Below are positions 49,001 through 51,176 of a stretch of 64,000 bases of DNA, piece by piece. The stretch spans positions 1 to 64,000 of the forward strand of contig NZ_BDBN01000035.1 of assembly GCF_001613005.1 (NCBI RefSeq), written 5' to 3'. Origin of the DNA: Nocardia nova NBRC 15556 (GTDB lineage: Bacteria; Actinomycetota; Actinomycetes; Mycobacteriales; Mycobacteriaceae). The number at the start of each line of letters is the position of its first letter. Positions within the stretch are counted from its first letter, which is position 1. Made by a program: the position numbers and the translations under genes. The notes under the pieces were generated by a model. It was not told the DNA's origin, did no database searches, and saw only the letters and a program-made list of their open reading frames with translations.

Positions 49001-49555
49001 CTCCGCGCCGCCCGTCGCAATTGCCCGCTCCATACTCGTGCGCATCACGGCAGCCTCGGCGCGTCCCTCGGCCAGCACGGTCTCCACGGCCGGTGCTGCC
49101 GCAATCTGTCCGGCCGGCCCCGCTGCTGCAGCCCCGGCCATCAATCCGTAGATCTTCCATGCCAAGTGGATTCCGAACGCGAACATCACGCACAGCCACT
49201 TCTCCGCGTCATTGGCTGCTTGCTGCGCTTGATCGGCCAGGGTGTTCACGTCATCGCCGAGCCGGGCCGCACCCTTTCGGTACGACCGCAATGCCTCGCG
49301 CAATTTGTCGGCCAGCTCTCCGGCTGAATCTTCTTGTGCCAAAAGGTCTTCGATATCGGTCGAATGGTTTTCCAGCTCGCGGGCGCGGGCCCGGAACTCT
49401 GCAACCATGCGGCGCATCTCGGAAATGTCGGCGCGCGGGAGCTCTCCGCCGAACACCACCATCTCGATCGGAGTCCGCAGGAATCCGGGCAGACTTTCGA
49501 AAGTGTTCCGCAGCTCCACGACCGGGCTGAACAGCGAACCGTCCACCGGCACCAC
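28019..49555 (-). CDS. Giant WXG100-like multidomain toxin-type protein (7178 aa)
   Basis: One uninterrupted frame of 7178 codons, with coherent protein sequence throughout. Order by residue: 1-335 CpnT-like WXG100 N-domain with hydrophobic helices; 336-635 Pro/Gly/Ser linker; 640-1245 SecA-like ATPase; 1530-1745 deamidase-like domain 1; 1835-2590 helix-turn-helix array including GntR- and LuxR-type units; 2588-2745 deamidase 2; 2780-3660 a module in three copies; 3822-3965 deamidase 3; 4285-4735 dead and intact metallopeptidase twins; 4830-4940 a sigma-region-2-like helix bundle; 5010-5370 unknown; 5385-5745 ECF-sigma-like; 5805-6222 MFS-like; 6223-6400 deamidase 4; 6736-7178 kinase-like. 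The start is GTG directly after the TAG of the WXG100 gene, so it is coupled. No signal peptide is present; ESX export is likely from the N-domain and partner. Function is inferred; the gene call is firm. Confidence 0.92.
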   Translation of the reverse strand: MVPVDGSLFSPVVELRNTFESLPGFLRTPIEMVVFGGELPRADISEMRRMVAEFRARARELENHSTDIEDLLAQEDSAGELADKLREALRSYRKGAARLGDDVNTLADQAQQAANDAEKWLCVMFAFGIHLAWKIYGLMAGAAAAGPAGQIAAAPAVETVLAEGRAEAAVMRTSMERAIATGGAEAAARLSSMGPLQFVTMLGKAAALPVGVDAGVQALQVATGDRTADIIGSDGTNPTGIDLKSIEVAALAGAGGAVGGMVAGKFAPMVFPRIGSSRLALGLVHGTAGAISGLGAASLVAGWPQHYDQVLAPLLNGAFAGGVYSRSGAHPSAIDGGATFTPPDAISAGHDGKAATPRRPVEVSAESKRAWADAQKAWGSTAETTKTAGERGGTTEKTGAAEPPSREQGPTIAADGAGGRQPGQPIRPASSDAAAARSGTHSETAAPVERPPAEKPVAAGKATAPRSVEAVGETSPPPKLPTSAPPRPVGEFHEKAGAPTGNSADAKAEPSPAGEHTAVADGAGTQTSARPHPAAAGEAGTPGARGEPGSPSARGEPGSSSARGEPGSSSGEEHATPQREETAEQSGQERPEGSGRTEADGTETPAVEEHSSSVHDEQSVPSADHDSLADAAGMPRSDRDKAVDLLIDFHQASAEHVPEGQRLSNLPDDVLMAGLHSGDEHQSLLATMEIIRRGTISEKVPGGMVLRVEQAEAVYAMKSRPVEMKPGEGKSLVFMAGAIQRAVQHGSVLLVTTTDGLANREVSTYRKLLTGDEEFADIPNVLGTFGIDVFRADQQNGFGPITKGRPAIVVATGETVGHLCNAGIKPPRHALIDEMDGIIDRGERQFLRSEGAEQAAPEVTAQQVFGAHDFLTKALADGSLTHDDFGLRRIAEEIGMQADGTPEVMYWYDGQPELTPEGRAKVEALPGGQDWLDGMGASRLETAAHAEFLVRKGVHYEMDTGKIVIIDQAEHGLQRNPKTSSESRWSAEPGKASLAQAIEAKEIRAAESRRESAEEHRIVVRADAESAKRIDSVEIYRVGSESFFDEVTGASGTLTDLNPVLQKIYNLEPAHEVGRSQTHQLVEGQHDVVESTHAKLRTIAEYANEMRADGKGRFQEILCHRNDLVARQVEALVRAGVPRDAIEAVDAKRIIGWGADWEAQLQKVFDEAGEQGKILVINRQGQRGVDISVSEAVKAKGGMHVWMTEAPEQSYIHEQAKNRTARNGQRGSAQVVMSAQDALIRNAMHLRGVRETVVVYEKAVAAHATDPTPQNHDALVAARQAVRELVPELQQRALRHSTAEFVRHHAVSTGNAYLALAEADTGLYDQPDSDPAARLAGLLGIPAAAVADRIAELERDGATDPIRELLDRAGIAPATAVALQHHVMSTAPAAASTREGQSAADALIQPGTLRRDLAAEFGIPIADLEGAEGLRTLDPLHTQARDALAAALGYPAAGITPIIARDILGEAVGDQLTGAISSTTVTDTGTGSTTDSPTDRTRAGTPDQDADTQNADAPDTGPNQTAAPPHTPDAATTDDIVAAASRYLAVAALFDAVFEIHRLSPNNCVNNAVTGMRVLCPDKANRFRMPDFKLRGHDSNTVRDTFGAELQRAGSLDEVAESLRSRPGGITVLVYKWKDTYAAGTSIEADDHMVLLVNDSTSVDKPNLVVVDLAASRDGNTDNDHGPKDLRNRRTLLNKAEGFDDWRREQEKYIKKLGPKQRLFRTIEFDRDGNLAPRLSAAAPDAEKLPQRPPVSQATQDEINSSADPGLYAEMLARLDAAGNGSNARRRDERSPVGSRPSEDPANPPPPSTRRQYTVTESGRLRDDLATAYRELEDADDSDPLAESFSRAIPSQFDEHFRALSPIQRRILTLRYQQGLAHNEVADTLNARGWAASALTPQAVRTAEAGALRRLAGSLARNGTPMASDPSRERQQTLLRLIARGVSWSGVIEQTGWSRATGRRTYSQVLQALNVTKRASVVPEAVRHGLLDITELSAVPEQTPALSPDEHTMLFLVATGLSNRAVADALTAIRGVPVGKDAVNKRLRALGQRIRIGDRAGMVGAAIRAGWLDVNADDWKSHSGTRGTAVRLSTQELRTLGLIISGRTDDQIAAELNTTRQTAVTYRNRIFVKLGVHSREEAIVATYTMPELVDALPDSGEDIRAIVDILRMVEEATDGREAGQPEWRRLLVHQLRHAILSGDVVAGRALPSARLLMRQLNPEKIQAYTVRDAYRQLRDEGYLVVVRGRPTVTRRDSWPITADTLRNHFADRIFDLATRTVGAASGSQIVAEVCARAARGAETGGRTVTERVDLVARNVIAEHRPAAEFLRHLTDFVLRGAGMSGDDTLALTLANVSTHEVRQLRAALSLNRQLRLARFWPARRDSTAPHDIPTDPMTEPLELWSTARDLAILLAERHGVTVSLPVAPTGHQPWRILDNWSGKPSARPTRDFRLTPYQRRLVRLLAQDLTYREIAAELGVSVDSLKSLVADVTRELHGEGRAEIVEIARRSGLLDDISPAGHSAHPRPGRAPSPVTEQPDASRRARLTNRESHILALSEQGLSKREIAEQLGVSPHTVEDHLGSARRKIRKITALLRACVPYVSRLTRAVGLEEAPELPLNADDPHSLERGIHAELTLVPAHDIVTEPAADEFGPADPLRSIADNVYDPDHPADGAVVVVGKEGTDHAYLLLDIEGELFVFDSLLPSPGIRPYRDWKPGYIESDPKETFVSYLTTTRGRLEALHAPSGDPDRPLPGNSINGPRGEAARPEYAVATPVSPDAYQPRLAENTRVRKLIIRNGLFCDGDGTPHNSDDYEFFLIGVEPDDFRVAGADDFPELDDDDDSYDFVHPHEILFSTYADPADAPIGAGLWGRMVNGVPQEALLTSRAFPDTLEERMKFVMQTLHWLAEHGVDLTAMNLSGTFHGSIFRLPAPMHSAMELMTEPYAHPESVFACATTRFWVYPTVVESAPAQLSIALPVTSMNGGRVEFTMTLTRHGDTITAAFIEPTSSPAATEVAAAWAQLRSELIDPWLAESHVVVAENDSGSGAITAYFGPDADEHTLVQEVDTTDVVGDSRVHTERDTPIGRRPEDRSESSTPVPGDPGGPARRAAYVTVEMEDQSSYHPEEGRRIRYHDLHFDAEGVLCDEDGNPYNSGGWEQFFFVGNTIRSTPAKHWLLWSSFPDPRQVPFAFGAWQVVDGRRIEVELGSGLIANAGSRSALSARFAAQAMFELSHRVPAENLTVRNGTAGYLWIPETRVPTVEQLIERRGLGVFDGDPAVDTLFSGASTDHWVDITDWHATDTGLVVELAVGSLRGNATPGQISLHLLHGRDATIAYYVREDSSDNQFVGSAIESFHRDRIAPWLARSGVDFAGFNPPENIIADIDAGEEAPPPSRAEYTPMSLPGYVPGLGAVDLDLVRLHIDRRGRPVRADGAAIDTLGSQGFLLTTSGEFITAAGWQADVLEAYLAQGGSLGDIAGMGNWRIHGAITAIDLSPVMSPSRALDYRGQAQVLDALHTAGADLSRCAPAAGNRTESLWNDSGTPPAAAAVLQALGTNSAPLLSGYFVTRAPWGRRRSVAVQVTGITRSVDGVAVTAELLVPRCEPATFTVEFITADSGVTARWESVRLGSDRVRTAAALAAVHSRLRAWLAESGGAWVEDVPTEDRPGARPPAPEPIAATPGNTIALRTTARTSESATDLAQAGEWLLSQIRDWPPGAATVARDSILSALRLMLGALVGPVSMVAENTADRVRVDVVAVDDEKSITPPESVAAPDGSTFLRAGVRILDEPAGPWRQVTWFDLTRPASDFEDNDAHSSTHHPPDSHNATGDLPSQVLDCVPWITRMLLMLGLDTAVVDPNGAINAMGLERGIAAGLLWADPDNTLDDPMRSAYDDLVADPQLDTVVVVVGTVEEDGSRNRAHAYLLNKIEGKVFVYDTLIDGGRHRIRPYTEWRSRYRRADFAYTAKYRRVGGVLTPLSRPADSEVVIRHASHEITGSPDDSEKPATPSSTPPQGDGFASWTRRSWPGRARTTPSGESWIGKLSGNRFAPEIVTAVNPDDPHEPNARTGPDRKSDPPAPPEADRAAATTSTANSVRRDAGEAPGQVDEEGKHVSESRSEEPSSHVPTLPPRALVVGSAARLYAVAATEPPEDAGYGAVLDTTTDSAWIEAHDGSTRISRATTDFHDLPNDMLSEYVRLAESAVPIVLAAVNSGTDVSTDDFVDDLSSRIHNGRLQRHWRIATAEQRLPFDDPGYPEKLREQHRRLARAARDAVVATGAIDRTAADPFESCATGAAVAAELWRRRAVRMFGFDLPGITVEVTRELARAIDQLLTKYPYVQLLRIGFGPIPGTRPLAVSDHVDGTDTSYPYTRSITVSEAVATDRELFASGWAALIDSGRAVGAVEEPVLGLVRREFGYALNVATRLSAQREAKLTLVDHHESSHQGPTRWSPREAFAWSNSQFRDYGPNGKGRLDAAAALAGAFAAMEHDPRDTSVGEQVLHDLLTEVAPQRQALKDRDRAQLTTEYRPVTPAEQRAKSAMAATLRADHGIDIIGLDNPGITAATAGELIAGIRHMIARFPILADLSEIKIIPEDAGVFGQFSFDGIEFNELWMTAPVRMHAEAIRQVAAGRLRVDLARVYFCLAIHELAHALRRLLPVDAPSAHEVVSRHFEESYGSDDVRALRAWWAEQFSSYGIREEDGALVPDEAEAESVVAAEVDVLTPTEGEVIVHRNISELAAAEAERRGMTSTEPTIGARPSSDTTESAGRTAHTPWNSRWSGTPRAEPAQATAGPGSAGPVDDEAIAAARKGTDEERAAANPARPTEISDEPAHSAENSRVYHHLMAQLGDPRLARDLAAKAHARAEREQQPTDPEAATQHLLRIADTILAEHRTAMAQLDDAMDNKPTPRRRQRLTSLQHGGVFFHNRPDIPEAYALDRSRATEAAEEAEPQVNPHARTPWSEPVAITVDKDRDALDAPHDQPRNTEQSPDLPSVRSPDEIGSRPTDPIGSRPTLYVPEPHRLAAELLGLDPSFAYIDDLMRIAAGEPHGPAWIDSPDYWEWQLNWLAERGPRLSTLAAFSAAALEAETVLGLPNTSGRGLLLAQLRPRTPGEMMAIYKLETMRADEPDRPSGPDTAAHASAIGRVERELSLDELPQYAYLPTVAARPVLQADRDLTRKYQSPAEFWYFDPIPRDGVFGANYPGCRALDRQSPAYHRARHAGDSLLPLIACRPVYDRFLNHWIEPYQLRHAEQLRDGFQGTRSSPENRIAQWFTSVVADVLAAPPDAAPEILHRALHSQLRRRTGRSVPTDDAHWRFVSAVHELLSGDYDFGHYLQSRDHPETEGYARTVRETVLRRHSPTAVARVPFIANVIGASPADANPSPPEGGPTPATPIGARPNPADRVRPRIDDYLARGDTRGAVALLREQFAHKVFPWVRHHTPSAEAAQEIFEAACRRAISDIGRIGDRDIEQWLVLNAGELISQHHSPIRTATTEPAGSAAAEHGVPTAELTAALRRSRTVQHLPPIVRNALDQDREGLQAAIEELAPGPRRLLDLRFGLGMSVQRTAEAMGRTEGAVRTAQRGAFLRLARLLEQRAGNQPFEVVLEALEQDLDAFTRCLAQLGPEQRAAVEGRLLRKLPTRELVEAYGPNHYATYYRAVQRLSALLLGDAQVRPGVDADRELVQRTSTQTLEPAIAQLTNAAYRQALTLRFVHGLPRGRAAAAAQTGLPAFEMREIRAIRTVATHLRAGTPARQLPDFHLIPDPDSDLFGDRGSSVQPSWLRTRRQVAALPVVNVDGGGHGRGRGEEAEESPEPEKSSLWRLLRNRPDIALRSSGQVGSALGSLLTESMMPYYLLSTAGPEAASWVGLVGTLPYLGGPIFAGILAEHKPARPIMVAGETLALTAAAAQATAIATGAPAMPLTMSLATAAMSAGAILYDQTSAKVFREMFGVENAEELARYNNMQAYLPRIITGFGPAVATTAPLLAPVVNGLSSIWNLGTMRGMPKTATTPMPTGKNLGTQVMKSAGEGFRALRKRPMLQRIATNHGLTNFALGMEWTYYSMGILDAPMPEWQKFSILTAIPLGTLLGGRIPTKLREKLDIDTILTAKIAGLAGVGLAEALSDDVMTVAPFWVAAWATLGAGNVSVGKYKLQNTPGEVYARANSVQAMVGRLASPLGGLAVGAGLLNLGMGPAQWISAGALTALASGFVVRNIAERRAPEPVAAPDPEVIRNCAIQVARIHRALGYDLGSEPDDTDRRWNAGDNWRITEESLGNQLRPFDTGGKSPVHEAAEIIRNPDNDIDSAAVVIDGHIHYVVAVEGETGTEILVFDTLVEDPDEMHVRNISGDENGENAWTASYDEFGNAFAAFWTSTDGRPVPVGTGRGRLLQPMWTSRGGNLVPAFHPIRTLRHRTHPVKLLGRPDDAERTLQQTSAPAAEKSEPIATTPWRRDRPAAAPASSGNPLSPQEALDLPRKKNRRRAPDPNAYHHRPDDGMPWDPVVPQPDPLLMPPAQRRGRGARPPSLDGVLDGRSEIEFVDPGVDRGNRRGRRGDVPSVWHRFGSDDSTPDPTELSPALGRALRAAEADAEDVVTYALQPAQALGLDETKLRQRDPEAIARTVRALRIRQRRRFESVLRRLVADDALTELLDHQDAISELDERVRSLPRHLEAAKTYLDEVRTALAIMAVPELFAAAGVSPFIDDDGQIVEAIGYTSDGRVIVASPLRDQRALLDLQVPGFRRQAPKNGVSIEYWHVRIDDQGRLVVETISGAHPDPERTAYYYRDRDYVWWRKDLADERTFAEKYAEALVSGEIAREHLKGDTGDATMSAGVCIVHYRNGFRHIEKKVRDIDQRDAEKLAAITLADAGSRAAEVLGADEILPGGSELVLLIEYVPGFDASDIFGDFEDAWRDFFHTPTGQRLGRGDTLVRPWDRHERGSKNWRLQLGFIVRPIDNGNAYQDALPPGGFSLHYATVVNEKIEWRKHYTPRAELEAVRERTLTSKAAYDRRNRAEWYQDVIDNLARIEASAWYNTPADNAEAVLTLTNLRDVLAERLNLPGARNLPHPYDELTPSDWRTVIASKYESLRRFREMGFPADRTARDLDTLDKLTKLLLHAQMRQVTPDALDDSWVIDPDSDTAGQTLTEVYLDGLAVRLADVEAAAQSVGHDAESHIAWVEEFGPESGSQA
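28022..29350 (-). other. Giant protein, residues 6736-7178: kinase-like C-terminal domain
   Basis: A lysine-bearing strand (HYRNGFRHIEKKV) and a hinge-like LLIEYVPG are followed by D6924-R-H, N6932-W and P-I-D6945-N-G. This order matches the D-x-H..N catalytic loop and the ID-x-G metal-binding motif of PI3/4-kinase-like and HipA-like folds. Assignment is by motif order only. Confidence 0.5.
30356..30889 (-). other. Giant protein, residues 6223-6400: deamidase-like domain 4
   Basis: Cys6227 (NCAIQVARIHR), His6307 (HIHYVVAVEGETGTEILVFD) and Asp6324 again give the Cys-His-Asp layout. It follows the MFS-like domain directly. Confidence 0.65.
30890..32143 (-). other. Giant protein, residues 5805-6222: MFS-like multi-spanning membrane domain
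   Basis: About ten to twelve hydrophobic segments in ~400 residues, beginning LRSSGQVGSALGSLLTESMM and ending GALTALASGFVVRNIAERR. The spacing and the short charged loop between halves (FRALRKRPMLQRIATNHGL) resemble EntS-like MFS exporters. An integral membrane domain in the middle of an effector polypeptide is unusual. Confidence 0.65.
32321..33403 (-). other. Giant protein, residues 5385-5745: ECF-sigma-factor-like block
   Basis: A region-2-like helical segment (HKVFPWVRHHTPSAEAAQEI, then DIEQWLVLNAGELISQH) is followed by a region-4-like HTH (APGPRRLLDLRFGLGMSVQR, then AEAMGRTEGAVRTAQRGAF) and two more degenerate region-4-like units. The order mirrors an ECF sigma factor. Confidence 0.6.
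35351..36703 (-). other. Giant protein, residues 4285-4735: dead and intact zinc-metallopeptidase twins
   Basis: The second copy has a canonical zinc motif H4640-E-L-A-H4644, preceded by GLDNPGI and RHMIARFPIL. The first copy has the same lead-in (GFDLPGI, DQLLTKYPYV), but the motif reads R4407-E-F-G-Y4411, so both zinc His are lost and Glu is kept. The first copy is predicted inactive. Confidence 0.75.
37661..38092 (-). other. Giant protein, residues 3822-3965: deamidase-like domain 3
   Basis: Cys3833 (LDCVPWITRML), His3916 (RAHAYLLNKIEGKVFVYDTL) and Asp3931 repeat the Cys-His-Asp layout. It is closest in sequence to domain 2, and both continue with a similar RPYxxWxxxY strand. Confidence 0.7.
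38576..41218 (-). repeat. Giant protein, residues 2780-3660: three diverged copies of an unknown ~250-aa module
   Basis: Copies lie at about residues 2786-3040, 3124-3361 and 3406-3656. Shared landmarks are an opening hairpin with D-x-x-G-x-P (GDGTPHNSDDYEFFLIG; DEDGNPYNSGGWEQFFFVG; RADGAAIDTLGSQGFLLTT), a middle GxW-x-x-x-x-G strand, and a closing helix ending PWLAESH, PWLARSG or AWLAESG. I do not recognise the fold. Confidence 0.7.
41321..41794 (-). other. Giant protein, residues 2588-2745: deamidase-like domain 2
   Basis: Cys2595 (ACVPYVSRL), His2683 (TDHAYLLLDIEGELFVFDSL) and Asp2698 form the same Cys-His-Asp layout as the toxin deamidase family. It directly follows the last LuxR-type unit with no linker. 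Confidence 0.7.
41786..44053 (-). other. Giant protein, residues 1835-2590: array of helix-turn-helix units
   Basis: A sigma-region-4-like unit (SPIQRRILTLRYQQGLAHNE, near 1859) is followed by LuxR-type units near 1908, 1975, 2090, 2447 and 2541 (for example LTNRESHILALSEQG, then SKREIAEQLGVSPHTV). A GntR-type winged helix lies at ~2188-2245 (YTVRDAYRQLRDEGYLVVVRG). Four LuxR units end in the same tail, RAxxVxxAxRxGLLD-like, so the array grew by duplication. Confidence 0.75.
44321..44968 (-). other. Giant protein, residues 1530-1745: glutamine-deamidase-like domain 1
   Basis: A papain-fold toxin domain: Cys1564 in NNCVNNAV, His1648 in DDHMVLLVN, Asp1668 in VVVDLA. The spacing and the pattern of Cys, then His-hydrophobic strand, then Asp match the toxin glutamine deamidase family. 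It is the best-conserved of four such domains. Confidence 0.75.
45821..47638 (-). other. Giant protein, residues 640-1245: SecA-like ATPase domain
   Basis: The SecA motif series is present in order: Walker A MKPGEGKS (724-731), VTTTDGLANRE, DEMD (833-836; DEVD in SecA), IVIIDQAEHGLQ then LAQAIEAKE (as in the SecA preprotein-crosslinking region), EVTGASGTL (TGTA region), INRQGQRGVDIS (motif V) and HEQAKNRTARNGQRG (motif VI, GRaGRQGD). Conserved Walker Lys730 and the acidic box suggest an active ATPase. This is a SecA-derived motor, not a housekeeping SecA. Confidence 0.85.
47851..47931 (-). repeat. 27-bp tandem repeat, three copies, coding SSARGEPGS-like units
   Basis: Three adjoining 27-bp units (47851-47877, 47878-47904, 47905-47931) differ at a few bases and encode a nine-residue Ser/Arg/Gly/Pro repeat in the linker before the SecA-like domain. 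It is likely a flexible, length-variable hinge. Confidence 0.8.
48551..49555 (-). other. Giant protein, residues 1-335: WXG100-like/CpnT-like N-terminal domain
   Basis: A long helical region (SEMRRMVAEFRARARELEN, then ADKLREALRSYRKGAARLGD) is followed by hydrophobic helices (WLCVMFAFGIHLAWKIYGL; AALAGAGGAVGGMVAGKFAP; GLVHGTAGAISGLGAASLVAG). This resembles the N-terminal domain of CpnT-type ESX-exported toxins. It would route the protein to a type VII system or anchor it at the envelope. Confidence 0.7.
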
Positions 49556-51160
49556 CTACACCGGTCGAGACGCCGCGGCGACCAGCACCGCATGGAGCAA
49601 TCTCGCCTGTATGCCCGCTTCCTCGCCGTGCTGCACCACCTCGGCGAACGCGATGCCGAGCGCCTCACCCACATCGAATTCGCTCGAGGCTGAGGTATTC
49701 CCGGCCAGCCCGGCTCGCCAGTCCCGGTAACCGCTCACCACTTCGGCGAGGGTGCGGTCCGGCTGCAGGCGCAGGTATTCCGCGATCAGAACACGTTGCG
49801 CCTGCTTGCGCGCTACGCCGCCGCCTGCGGCGTCGAGGGCCCGGCCGAATTCCCGAAGCGTCGCCGGATAGATGTCCGATCGCGCCGGCTCGCCGTCGGG
49901 TTCCACGGTGGGGGCGGCTGCCGCCGGCTCTTGCGCGGTGCGCCGGTCGAGCGTCATCGAGCCGGCGGCGTCCTCGATGCCCGGTTCACGACTCCATCGC
50001 ACCGTGCCGAGTTCGCCGCCGAGCTCCGCCACCGCGATCGAATCCAGACCGATCATCGGATAGTCGGTGAGCACCCGGTCCACCGCCGCCACGAAGTCTC
50101 GTATCGGCGGCAGCTGGAGGCCGGGTGTGTCGAACCCGGTCACCTGTACACCGTGGCGCTCGGCCAATGTGCGCGCCAGCCAACCGATCATCGGGTCGGA
50201 CGCCTGCTGCTGGCGAGAGCGGCGCCGATCACCCGCACGTGCCTTGTCGCGGGACGAGCGGTCGGATCGTGGCGGGGAACCGTGCCGGGGATTTGCCTCC
50301 GGCTTGCCGGGAGATCCGGGCTTTCCAGGGCCTTCGGCTCTTCCTGGTGTGCCGGGATGGCGAGGCGGCTGTTGCCCGCCCCACGGAGTATCGCCCCGTT
50401 TCGTAGGTCCCGCGCCACTCCCGGACGAGGCGTCCGCAGCTCGCGGCGCGCCGCGCCGGTCGGCCGGAGGTAGCCCCGACGAGGAGGAGGGCGGTGCCGA
50501 AACGGATGAGGGCCGGCGACCGGAGTCGCCGGAGGGAGGGCGCCCGTCCCGCCCGGAAGGATCGGACTCCGGCCGGTCCCGATTCCACGGCGAGCGGGAC
50601 TCCGTCCCGTCCTGTGGGTCGGTCGGAGAACCGTTCGGTGACCGCGAACCACCGGCCGGGGGCTGGTCGGCGCCCTGCGCCCCGCCGGTGGGATGCGCCG
50701 GACCGCCGGCGACCGGAGAGTTCCGCGCCGGGGAGACCGCGGCGGGGTTGTACGGGACCTGTGGACCGGCATCGGCCGGCGACGGCCGGTCGACCGGGGT
50801 ATCCGGCGCAACCGTGGCCGAACTCCCGGTGCCCGGATCCCGATTCCCCGCGGCGTCGGCCAGCCGGGCGGCGCCGCCGGCATCCTGCGCGTCGAATTCG
50901 TTTGCGACACCGATTATTCCGGATGCCGTGCTGTGCAGCCCCTTCTCCATCGCGCGCACGTTGGCGAGCATCTGATCGGCATGCGGTGTGAACTGCTCGG
51001 CGAACTGACGGCCCATATAGTCGTCGCCCCAGCTGCCCTGGGCCTGGTCCAGGCAATCCCGTAGTCCGGCATAGGTCTGCCCCACCCGGTCGGCGAGTTC
51101 GGCCAGCCGGGCACCCCGTTCGCGCAGGCCGGCCAGGTCCAATCGAAGTTCGCCGCTCAT
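49556..51160 (-). CDS. WXG100-type protein with Pro-rich linker and metallopeptidase-like C-terminal remnant
   Basis: A 534-residue protein. Residues 1-95 form a WXG100-like helical hairpin with W44-G45 and G50 (GSWGDDYMG) in the turn. Residues ~100-320 are a Pro/Gly/Ser-rich, probably disordered linker. Residues ~324-375 (ERHGVQVTGFDTPGL, then DRVLTDYPMIGLDS) match the lead-in of the two metallopeptidase copies in the giant protein, but no HExxH follows. The last ~120 residues are helical. Its TAG stop abuts the GTG start of the giant gene, so the two products are coupled and may be partners in ESX export. The start is ATG 51160. Confidence 0.85.
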   Translation of the reverse strand: MSGELRLDLAGLRERGARLAELADRVGQTYAGLRDCLDQAQGSWGDDYMGRQFAEQFTPHADQMLANVRAMEKGLHSTASGIIGVANEFDAQDAGGAARLADAAGNRDPGTGSSATVAPDTPVDRPSPADAGPQVPYNPAAVSPARNSPVAGGPAHPTGGAQGADQPPAGGSRSPNGSPTDPQDGTESRSPWNRDRPESDPSGRDGRPPSGDSGRRPSSVSAPPSSSSGLPPADRRGAPRAADASSGSGAGPTKRGDTPWGGQQPPRHPGTPGRAEGPGKPGSPGKPEANPRHGSPPRSDRSSRDKARAGDRRRSRQQQASDPMIGWLARTLAERHGVQVTGFDTPGLQLPPIRDFVAAVDRVLTDYPMIGLDSIAVAELGGELGTVRWSREPGIEDAAGSMTLDRRTAQEPAAAAPTVEPDGEPARSDIYPATLREFGRALDAAGGGVARKQAQRVLIAEYLRLQPDRTLAEVVSGYRDWRAGLAGNTSASSEFDVGEALGIAFAEVVQHGEEAGIQARLLHAVLVAAASRPV

Positions 51161-51176
51161 ATCCCGCCTCGAGCCG

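Noticed and set aside
28019..49555. Splitting the giant frame into several genes
   Set aside because: There is no stop codon, frame change or ribosome-site-bearing start in the linkers that I could see, and domain sequence continues in one frame. Post-translational cutting remains possible.
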